The notes beneath the pieces were generated by a model. The model saw nothing but the letters and a program-made list of their open reading frames with translations. It had not been told where the DNA came from and searched no databases. Shown one piece after another: positions 13,149-18,235 of a stretch of DNA of 18,235 nt (positions within the stretch are counted from its first letter, which is position 1; every line of letters starts with the position of its first letter). The stretch is from JBQCHF01 sp051953655 (GTDB taxonomy: Bacteria > Actinomycetota > Actinomycetes > Motilibacterales > Motilibacteraceae), in NCBI GenBank assembly GCA_051953655.1, contig JBQCIO010000305.1, positions 1 to 18,235 of the forward strand, written 5' to 3'. Both the position numbers and the translations under genes were made by a program.

Positions 13149-13165
13149 CCGCCACCTCCACCGCG

Positions 13166-14623
13166 TCACCCGACGATCGGCCGTTCCTCCGGGAAGGAGT
13201 ACCGCTGCCGGGAATCCCGCAGCAGCAGCGCCGAGGCCGCCGTCACCGTACCGACCCGGCCGACGAACATCAGGACCACGAGCACCGCGTCGGCCGACGT
13301 CGGCAGCTGCCCGGTGACCCCGGTGCTGAGGCCGACCGTGGCGAACGCCGACACCGCCTCGAACACCGCGCGGTCCAGGGACAGCCCGGTCAGCTCCATC
13401 AGCGCGAGGGTGCCGGCGCCCACCCAGGCGGTGGCCAGCAGCGCGATGCCGACGGACACCCGCACCATCTGGTCCGGGATCCGGCGGCGGAAGGCCTGCA
13501 CGTCGGTGCCGCCGCGCGCCTCGGCGGCCATGGCGAGGACCAGGACGGCGAAGGTCGTCACCTTGATGCCGCCGGCGGTGGACGCGCTGCCGCCGCCGAT
13601 GAACATGAGCACGTCGGAGACCAGCCAGGTCTCCGGCCTCATCGCGCCGTAGTCGACCGTGTTGAAGCCCGCCGTGCGCGGCTGAACGCCCTGGAACAGG
13701 CCGGCCAGCAGCTTGTCCGGCCAGGGCAGCGGCCCGAGGGTGCCGGGGTTGCGCCACTCGAAGGTGGTGACCAGGGCGGTGCCGGCCAGCAGCAGGATCC
13801 CGCTCACCGTGAGGGTGAGCTTGGTGTGCAGGCTCCAGCGCCGGCTGGCTCCCGCGCCGGGTCGCCACCGCCACCGGCTGGCGGCGAGCTCGACCAGCAC
13901 CGGGAAGCCCAGCGCTCCCAGCACGATCGCCGCGCACACCGGCAGGCAGACCCACCAGTCGCCGACGAAGCCGACCAGCCCGCCGGGCTGCAGCGCGAAG
14001 CCGGCGTTGTTGAACGCGGAGACCGCCGTGAAGCCGCCGTGCCAGAGCGCGGTCCCGAACCCCTCGCCGTGGCCGAGGGCGAACCGGGCGGTCAGCAGCA
14101 CCGTCACCGCCGCCTCGATGCCGAGGGACAGCGTGAGCACGCCGCGCACCACCCGGCGGGCGTCGCCGAGCCGGACGGTCGGGTTCTCGGCCTGGGCGAG
14201 CAGCCGGCTGCGCAGGCCCAGGCGTCGCTGCACGAGCAGCCCGAGCAGCGAGGCCAGCGTCATGATGCCGACCCCGCCCACCTGGATCCCGACCAGGATC
14301 ACCGCCTGCCCGAAGGGCGACCAGTGGGTGGCCGTGTCGGTGACGGCCAGGCCGGTCACGCACACCGCCGAGGTCGCGGTGAACAGGGCCACCCGGAGCG
14401 AGGTGCCCTGTCCGGCGGCGTGGCTGACGGGGAGCATGAGCAGCGCGGTGCACACGGCGATCGCCACGGCGAAGGCGGTGGCGACGATCCGGGCCGGCCG
14501 CAGCGGCCGCTCCTGGCGGCCCGCGCTGCGCGCCAGCCGGGCCCAGCGCGGCTCGCGGCGCAGCACCGGCCGCGACCGGCGCCCCCGGCTGCCCCGCTGC
14601 TGATCGCCACCGACCGTGACCAC
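13166..14623 (-). CDS. TrkH-family potassium uptake membrane protein
   Basis: About 485 residues with the four pore-loop repeats of the Trk/Ktr/HKT superfamily, each bearing a selectivity-filter glycine: TSAVCVTGLAV, SAFNNAGFAL, RTAGFNTVD and ATVGLSTGVTG. The pore helices are flanked by clear membrane segments such as IVATAFAVAIAVCTALLMLP (46-65), AVILVGIQVGGVGIMTLASL, VLTLSLGIEAAVTVLLT and IVLGALGFPVLVELAA. The KVTTFAVLVLAM stretch after GGGSASTAGG is family-typical. The first ~40 residues are Arg-rich and cytoplasmic. The frame is open up to 14731, but an upstream start would overlap the divergent deacetylase gene. I take the GTG at 14623, which follows CACGAT by 6 bases. It imports K+ with the TrkA partner encoded downstream. 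Confidence 0.5.
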   Translation of the reverse strand: MVTVGGDQQRGSRGRRSRPVLRREPRWARLARSAGRQERPLRPARIVATAFAVAIAVCTALLMLPVSHAAGQGTSLRVALFTATSAVCVTGLAVTDTATHWSPFGQAVILVGIQVGGVGIMTLASLLGLLVQRRLGLRSRLLAQAENPTVRLGDARRVVRGVLTLSLGIEAAVTVLLTARFALGHGEGFGTALWHGGFTAVSAFNNAGFALQPGGLVGFVGDWWVCLPVCAAIVLGALGFPVLVELAASRWRWRPGAGASRRWSLHTKLTLTVSGILLLAGTALVTTFEWRNPGTLGPLPWPDKLLAGLFQGVQPRTAGFNTVDYGAMRPETWLVSDVLMFIGGGSASTAGGIKVTTFAVLVLAMAAEARGGTDVQAFRRRIPDQMVRVSVGIALLATAWVGAGTLALMELTGLSLDRAVFEAVSAFATVGLSTGVTGQLPTSADAVLVVLMFVGRVGTVTAASALLLRDSRQRYSFPEERPIVG

Positions 14624-14629
14624 CCGCTC

Positions 14630-14635
14630 ATCGTG
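14630..14635 (-). promoter_or_regulatory. weak -10 candidate for trkH
   Basis: CACGAT on the minus strand, 6 bases before the GTG at 14623. It lacks the first T of TANNNT but has the leaderless spacing seen at other genes here. Confidence 0.5.
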
Positions 14636-14702
14636 CCCGCCTGGGGGTGGCCACGTCGTGCGACGCGAGCGCCCCGGCCGCGTGCCCGGCCGGGGCCGCG
14701 GG

Positions 14703-14708
14703 TAGCGT
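14703..14708 (+). promoter_or_regulatory. -10 element of a probably leaderless deacetylase promoter
   Basis: TAGCGT followed by 6 bases and the ATG at 14715; no Shine-Dalgarno in between. Confidence 0.5.
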
Positions 14709-14714
14709 GCGGTC

Positions 14715-15917
14715 ATGAGCGAGGGCGTCACAGGGAGGAGTCACGTCGTCTGGGACGACTCGTTCCTGGCCTACGACTTCGGGCCGGGCCACCCGATGGC
14801 CCCGGTGCGCGTGGACCTCACCGTGCGGCTGGCCCGCGCGCTCGGCGTCCTGGACCACCCCGGGGTCACCGTGTCCGACGCGCCGGTGGCCGACGACGCC
14901 CTGCTGGGCCTGGTGCACGGCGCCGACTACATCGCCGCCGTCCGCCGCACCGGTGAGCACCCCGAGGAGCCGGACCTGGCCCACGGCCTGGGCACCGAGG
15001 ACAACCCGGCGTTCCTCGGCATGCACCAGGCCAGCGCGCACGTCGTCGGGGCGTCGGTGCAGTGCGCGCAGGAGCTGCTGTCCGGCCGGGCGCAGCACGC
15101 GGTCAACGTGGCCGGCGGCCTGCACCACGCGATGCCGGACGCGGCGTCGGGGTTCTGCGTCTACAACGACGCCGCGGTCGCCATCCGCTGGATGCTCGAG
15201 CAGGGCGTGGAGCGGGTCGCCTACGTCGACGTCGACGTCCACCACGGCGACGGCGTCGAGCGGATCTTCTGGGACGACCCCCGGGTGCTCACGATCAGCC
15301 TGCACGAGTCCGGACGGGTCCTCTTCCCGGGCACCGGCTGGCCGGAGGAGACCGGCGGCACCGGCGCCGAAGGCTACGCCGTGAACGTCGCCCTGCCCCC
15401 GGGCACCGGCGACGCCGGCTGGCTGCGCGCCTTCCACGCGGTCGTGCCGCACCTGGTGGCCTCCTTCGAGCCGCAGGTGCTGGTCACCCAGCAGGGCTGC
15501 GACAGCCACTTCCTGGACCCGCTGGCCCACCTCACGCTCTCGGTGGACGCTCAGCGGGCCTCCTACGCCGCGCTGCACGACCTCGCGCACCGCTACGCCC
15601 AGGACGGCCGCTGGCTGGCGCTGGGCGGGGGCGGGTACGAGGTCGTCGACGTCGTCCCGCGGGCCTGGACGCACCTCATCGCCGAGGCCGCGCACCACCC
15701 GGTGCCGCCGGAGACCCCCACGCCGCAGGGCTGGCGCGAGCACATCAGCGAGCAGCTCGGCCGGCAGGCCCCGGCGCGGATGACCGACGGGCGGGACGGC
15801 TCCTACACGCCGTGGAGCCGCGGTTTCGACCCCGCCGACCACGTCGACCGCGCGGTGCTGGCCACCCGGCGGGCCGTGTTCCCGCTGCACGGGCTCGACC
15901 CGCTGCTGGACGTCTGA
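14715..15917 (+). CDS. AcuC/class I HDAC-like deacetylase
   Basis: A 400-residue zinc-dependent deacetylase of the arginase/HDAC fold, the size of AcuC, which in Bacillus deacetylates and activates acetyl-CoA synthetase. Motifs: YDFGPGHPMAPVR (20-32), NVAGGLHHAM with the active-site histidine pair (137-138), GFCVYNDAAVA (146-156), YVDVDVHHGDG with zinc ligands Asp174 and His176, TISLHESGRVLFPGTG, TQQGCDSHFLDPLAHL with zinc ligand Asp263, and the LGGGGYEVVDV loop with the catalytic-type Tyr308. All key residues are in place, so it should be active; the real substrate could be an acetylated protein or a small amine. The ~60-residue C-terminal tail after the barrel is common in actinobacterial members. 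Divergent from trkH with a 91-base gap. No acetyl-CoA synthetase or acetyltransferase gene is nearby. Confidence 0.5.
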   Translation: MSEGVTGRSHVVWDDSFLAYDFGPGHPMAPVRVDLTVRLARALGVLDHPGVTVSDAPVADDALLGLVHGADYIAAVRRTGEHPEEPDLAHGLGTEDNPAFLGMHQASAHVVGASVQCAQELLSGRAQHAVNVAGGLHHAMPDAASGFCVYNDAAVAIRWMLEQGVERVAYVDVDVHHGDGVERIFWDDPRVLTISLHESGRVLFPGTGWPEETGGTGAEGYAVNVALPPGTGDAGWLRAFHAVVPHLVASFEPQVLVTQQGCDSHFLDPLAHLTLSVDAQRASYAALHDLAHRYAQDGRWLALGGGGYEVVDVVPRAWTHLIAEAAHHPVPPETPTPQGWREHISEQLGRQAPARMTDGRDGSYTPWSRGFDPADHVDRAVLATRRAVFPLHGLDPLLDV

Positions 15918-15933
15918 GCGCGGCGTCCCGCGC
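15918..15933 (+). terminator. hairpin directly after the deacetylase gene
   Basis: GCGCGG (15918-15923), loop CGTC, CCGCGC (15928-15933), a 6-bp stem beginning right after the stop. No T-run. Confidence 0.5.
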
Positions 15934-15990
15934 GGCGATCGGGTGGTCCGTCCGGCTGACCTCCGCTTCCCCAGCAGCAGCACCCGCCCC

Positions 15991-15996
15991 TACGCT
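15991..15996 (+). promoter_or_regulatory. possible -10 element of the HTH gene
   Basis: TACGCT, giving a start near 16003 and a leader of about 70 bases. The -35 is unclear. Confidence 0.5.
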
Positions 15997-16072
15997 TCGA
16001 CCGACGCACGGGCGCGCAGGGTGTGCCGGAGGGGAAGCCGGCACCCGTCACGTGCGGGAGGTTCGGTGCGTC

Positions 16073-16333
16073 ATGGGTGCAGTGGTGAACGGGCCGGGGG
16101 CCGACCGGCCGGGCAAGCAGGCCAGCGGCTCGGGCAGGCGTCCGCTCGGTGAGGTCACCTTCCTGACCGTGGCCGAGGTGGCCGCGGCGATGCGGGTCTC
16201 GAAGATGACCGTCTACCGGCTGGTGCACGGCGGCGAGCTGCCCGCGGTGCGCGTCGGGCGCAGCTACCGGGTCCCCGAGCAGGCGGTGCAGGACTACCTG
16301 GCCGCGGCCTACGTGGACGTCGACACGGCGTGA
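16073..16333 (+). CDS. small excisionase/BldC-like helix-turn-helix protein (Rv0500A-type)
   Basis: An 86-residue DNA-binding protein. After a flexible ~27-residue tail it has a MerR/excisionase-type winged HTH: FLTVAEVAAAMRVSKMTVYRLV (about 30-51) followed by the wing GGELPAVRVGRSYRVPEQAVQDYL (53-76), split here into those pieces. This is the DNA-binding half of the family seen in BldC and Rv0500A, where a short protein with no effector domain binds DNA, often cooperatively. The ATG at 16073 has GGGAGGT about 10 bases upstream. It is directly upstream of bS22 and the epimerase-like gene, the same order as Rv0500A-Rv0500B-Rv0501, which supports both identity and start. The target genes are unknown. 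Confidence 0.5.
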   Translation: MGAVVNGPGADRPGKQASGSGRRPLGEVTFLTVAEVAAAMRVSKMTVYRLVHGGELPAVRVGRSYRVPEQAVQDYLAAAYVDVDTA

Positions 16334-16389
16334 GCCGGTCACAGACGCGTCCGCTCCGGCCGGGATCGGGCCGCTCTCCCCGGCAGCGG

Positions 16390-16395
16390 TAGGCT
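16390..16395 (+). promoter_or_regulatory. predicted -10 element of the bS22 transcript
   Basis: TAGGCT, placing the transcription start near 16402 and leaving a leader of about 144 bases before bS22. The -35 is weak. Confidence 0.5.
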
Positions 16396-16401
16396 GACCC
16401 C

Positions 16402-16545
16402 CTGACTCCGTGCGCCGACGGTGCGCGGGGCCCTCGTGCAGCGCTGCCGCGCCGCACACCGTCGGCAGCAGCAGCCGTTGCACCACCGTCGGCTGCATGA
16501 GAGGCGTCGCGCCACGCGCGACCTACGTCCAGCAAGGGGTACCTC
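16402..16545 (+). promoter_or_regulatory. structured 5' leader of bS22 with competing hairpins
   Basis: Three stems can form. First, 16414-16428 pairs with 16452-16466, 15 positions with one mismatch. Second, GCAGCCG (16471-16477) pairs with CGGCTGC (16490-16496). Third, GTCGCGC (16506-16512) pairs with GCGCGAC (16516-16522), 12 bases before the Shine-Dalgarno AAGGGG (16534-16539). The element GCCGACGGTG (16414-16423) has two identical full complements, CACCGTCGGC at 16457-16466 and at 16484-16493, so two folds exclude each other. A role in regulation is inferred from the pairing only. Confidence 0.5.
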
Positions 16546-16644
16546 GTGGGTTCGGTCATCAAGAAGCGCCGCAAGCGCATGGCCAAGAAGAAGCACCGCA
16601 AGCTGCTCAAGCGCACGCGCGTCCAGCGGCGCAACAAGAAGTAG
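16546..16644 (+). CDS. small ribosomal subunit protein bS22 (AURKAIP1/COX24 domain)
   Basis: A 32-residue, extremely basic protein that begins MGSVIKKRRKRMAKKKHRK and ends in RTRVQRRNKK. It matches in length and sequence the actinobacterial protein Rv0500B, found bound to the mycobacterial 30S subunit and named bS22, and resembles the COX24/AURKAIP1 motif of mitochondrial ribosomes. It is too short for ordinary gene finding. The GTG start has AAGGGG 6 bases before it. A strong hairpin follows the stop. The gene stands between the HTH gene and the epimerase-like gene, as in mycobacteria. More than half of its residues are Lys or Arg, consistent with rRNA contact. Confidence 0.5.
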   Translation: MGSVIKKRRKRMAKKKHRKLLKRTRVQRRNKK

Positions 16645-16650
16645 CGTCCC

Positions 16651-16686
16651 GCGAGGCCCCCCGACGTCCGTTCGGCGGGGCCTCGC
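16651..16686 (+). terminator. terminator hairpin after bS22
   Basis: GCGAGGCCCC (16651-16660) pairs perfectly with GGGGCCTCGC (16677-16686); inside, CCGA (16661-16664) pairs with TCGG (16672-16675) with one bulged C. It is the strongest hairpin in the window but has no T-run. Confidence 0.5.
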
Positions 16687-16716
16687 GCGTTCGCTGCACC
16701 CGCTGCTACCGGCGGG

Positions 16717-16722
16717 TAACAT
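16717..16722 (+). promoter_or_regulatory. possible -10 element of the epimerase-like gene
   Basis: TAACAT, giving a start near 16729 and a leader of about 75 bases. A separate promoter is expected because the bS22 terminator precedes it. Confidence 0.5.
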
Positions 16723-16803
16723 CGCCGTCGGAGGACCTCGTCGACGCGACCTCGTCGTCGGAGAGGCCCGAGGTCCGGTGAGAGCCGAGGGAGGTGGCAC
16801 GCG

Positions 16804-17844
16804 TTGAGCCGCGTCGTCATGGTCACCGGGGTCTCGCGCTACCTCGGCGGGCGGTTCGCCCAGCTCCTGCAGACCGACCCCGGTATCGACCGGGTGATCG
16901 GCGTCGACGTCGTGCCCCCCGCGGCCGACCTCGGGCGCACCGAGTTCGTCCGCGCCGACATCCGCAACCCGATCATCGCCAAGGTCATCGCCCAGGCCGA
17001 GGTCGACACCGTCGTCCACATGAGCGTCATCGCGACGCCCCTGGTGGCCGGCGGGCGGACGTCGATGAAGGAGATCAACGTCATCGGCACCATGCAGCTG
17101 CTCGCGGCGTGCCAGAAGGCCCCCAGCGTGCGCAAGCTGGTGGTGAAGTCCTCCTCCACCGTCTACGGCTCCTCGGCCAAGGACCCGGCCATGTTCACCG
17201 AGGGCATGGAGCCGCGGGCGCTGCCGCGCTCGGGCTACGCCAAGGACTCGGTCGAGGTCGAGGGCTACGTCCGCGGGTTCGCCCGGCGGCGCCCCGACGT
17301 CGACGTCACGATGCTCCGCTTCGCCAACTTCATCGGGCCGCGGGTCGAGACGGCCATGACCGCCTACTTCTCCCTGCCGGTGGTCCCCACCCCGCTCGGC
17401 TTCGACGCTCGCCTGCAGTTCGTCCACGAGGACGACGGCATGGAGGTGCTGCGCCGGGCCACGGTGGAGGATCATCCCGGCACCTACAACGTGGCCGGCG
17501 ACGGTGTGCTGCTGCTCTCGCAGGCGGTGCGCCGGGCCGGGCGGGTGGCGCTGCCGGTGCCGGCCGACCTCGGCGGCGCGGCGGGCCAGCTGTTCCGCCG
17601 GGCCGGCCTGGCCGACTTCTCCCCGGAGCAGATGCGCTTCCTCAGCCACGGCCGCGGGCTCGACTGCACCCGGCTGCGCGAGCGGCTCGGCTACTCCCCG
17701 CGCTACTCCACCGTCGCCGCGTTCGACGACTTCGTGGCCGCCCGCGGCCTGGGCGGCCCGCTCTCGCAGCAGCCGGTGGCCGCCGCGGAGGCCGCCCTCC
17801 GCCGTGCCCTGCGCCTGCCGATGGCGGTGGTCGGCCGTGCCTGA
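16804..17844 (+). CDS. NAD-dependent epimerase/dehydratase-like protein (Rv0501/GalE2-type)
   Basis: A 346-residue extended-SDR protein. The Rossmann start is VVMVTGVSRYLGGRFAQLL (4-22), followed by VIGVDVVPP (31-39), FVRADIRNP (48-56), VDTVVHMSVIATP (67-79), and the serine region KLVVKSSSTVYGSS (111-124). The usual YxxxK catalytic pair is not seen: the aligned place reads SGYAKDSVEVE (143-153), with Tyr and Lys only two apart. The rest (VTMLRFANFIGP, LQFVHEDDGMEVL, TYNVAGDGVLLL) is typical. So it probably binds NAD(P) but may not be a standard epimerase; the name GalE2 should not be taken as function. The start is TTG at 16804, with GGGAGG about 9 bases before it; an ATG at 16819 is less well placed. 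It overlaps the next gene by 8 bases. Confidence 0.5.
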   Translation: MSRVVMVTGVSRYLGGRFAQLLQTDPGIDRVIGVDVVPPAADLGRTEFVRADIRNPIIAKVIAQAEVDTVVHMSVIATPLVAGGRTSMKEINVIGTMQLLAACQKAPSVRKLVVKSSSTVYGSSAKDPAMFTEGMEPRALPRSGYAKDSVEVEGYVRGFARRRPDVDVTMLRFANFIGPRVETAMTAYFSLPVVPTPLGFDARLQFVHEDDGMEVLRRATVEDHPGTYNVAGDGVLLLSQAVRRAGRVALPVPADLGGAAGQLFRRAGLADFSPEQMRFLSHGRGLDCTRLRERLGYSPRYSTVAAFDDFVAARGLGGPLSQQPVAAAEAALRRALRLPMAVVGRA

Positions 17845-18235
17845 CGCCCGCGTGATCCCCCTCGACGACGGCCGGGCGCGCCGCGGTCGCCCCGATGGCC
17901 AGCGGGCCGCCGGCCAGCCGTCCGGCGGTCAGCAGCCCGGCCGGCCCGAGCCCGACCCCGAGCAGGGCTCCGCCCCCAAGCCCGCCCGTGCGGCCGACGC
18001 CGTGGCCCGCGGGGCCGCCCGCGCGGGCGGTGAGCGCGAGCGTCGTCGGCGCCGCACCACTCCGCTGCTCGAGGCTGCCGAGCAGGCCGGGCAGGCCGGG
18101 CAGGCTGCCGGGCAGGACGACTCCGGCCAGGACGCCCCCGGGCAGGACGACCGCACGGCCGCGTCCCCGCAGGAGCAGCAGCCACCACGTCGGCGCCCCC
18201 GGAGCGCGTCCGCCCCCGCCCGTCCGGGCGTACCA
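17837..18235 (+). CDS. N-terminal disordered part of a further protein, perhaps a PlsC-type acyltransferase (3' partial)
   Basis: An open frame starts with GTG at 17837, overlaps the end of the epimerase-like gene by 8 bases and stays open to the window edge (133 codons). It begins MPDARVIPLDDGRARRGRP and then is low-complexity: rich in Gln, Gly, Pro, Ala, Arg and Asp, with a basic RERRRRRTT cluster at about 69-77 and a Gly-Gln repeat after it. No folded domain is visible. In M. tuberculosis the gene in this position is Rv0502, a PlsC-like lysophospholipid acyltransferase, and such proteins often start with a short ARVIPL-type segment, so that is the best guess. The length of the disordered region is unusual. 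Function rests on position only. Confidence 0.5.
   Translation, partial: MPDARVIPLDDGRARRGRPDGQRAAGQPSGGQQPGRPEPDPEQGSAPKPARAADAVARGAARAGGERERRRRRTTPLLEAAEQAGQAGQAAGQDDSGQDAPGQDDRTAASPQEQQPPRRRPRSASAPARPGVP
18077..18145 (+). repeat. 9-bp coding repeat GCCGGGCAG in the last gene
   Basis: GCCGAGCAG (18077-18085), GCCGGGCAG (18086-18094), GCCGGGCAG (18095-18103), a three-base break, GCCGGGCAG (18107-18115) and a CCCGGGCAG copy at 18137-18145. In frame it codes Ala-Gly-Gln type repeats, so slippage changes protein length by whole codons. Confidence 0.5.

Noticed and set aside
12453..14453. 666-codon minus-strand frame that would fuse trkA to upstream sequence
   Set aside because: Its upstream two thirds are out of frame with trkH and only overlap it; the true trkA starts after the trkH stop at 13148/13145.

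Overview
The window is very GC-rich DNA from a high-GC actinobacterium. Gene content, codon use and the Rv0496-Rv0502-like gene order fit Actinomycetota; Geodermatophilaceae (Blastococcus, Geodermatophilus or Modestobacter type) is my best guess, but it is an inference without any search. I see no CRISPR array, tRNA, rRNA, phage or intact insertion sequence.

Layout. (1) 1-1104: the 3' end of a chemotaxis gene with TPR repeats (probably the C-terminal part of a CheR-type methyltransferase) overlapping cheW. (2) 1144-5614, minus strand: a flavin-reductase-like protein, the c-di-AMP synthase disA, the DNA-repair ATPase radA, and a cysteine-rich putative metal or Fe-S protein. (3) 5732-8172, plus strand: an exopolyphosphatase-family protein, a TIM-barrel isomerase-like protein and a TetR regulator; the last two overlap. 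(4) 8173-8775: a 600-base stretch with no convincing gene but several short repeats and palindromes. (5) 8776-10265: a two-gene ABC-2 exporter whose start codon lies in an 18-bp palindrome, a plausible operator for the neighbouring TetR protein. (6) 10383-12216: proline dehydrogenase, then proC (last step of proline synthesis). (7) 12453-14623, minus strand: a TrkH/TrkA potassium uptake pair, separated from proC by a large perfect inverted repeat. (8) 14715-18235, plus strand: an AcuC/HDAC-type deacetylase, a small excisionase-like HTH protein, the 32-residue ribosomal protein bS22, an atypical NAD-epimerase-like protein, and the start of a further gene that runs off the window.

How it fits together. 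The ppx / TIM-barrel / proC / HTH / bS22 / epimerase / next-gene order matches the Mycobacterium tuberculosis block Rv0496, Rv0498, Rv0500, Rv0500A, Rv0500B, Rv0501, Rv0502. Here that block is interrupted by tetR-ABC exporter, proline dehydrogenase, trkAH and the deacetylase. Many genes have the form TANNNT, 6-7 bases, start codon, so they are probably transcribed as leaderless mRNAs; this also corrects several starts.

The most interesting structures are non-coding: a 14-bp tandem repeat that runs into the Shine-Dalgarno and start of the flavin-reductase gene; a bS22 leader in which one 10-base element can pair with either of two identical downstream copies; operator-like palindromes at the ABC exporter and proline dehydrogenase promoters; and a 16-bp inverted repeat between proC and trkA. 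I do not see a clearly new multi-gene system; most protein-coding content is recognisable core metabolism.
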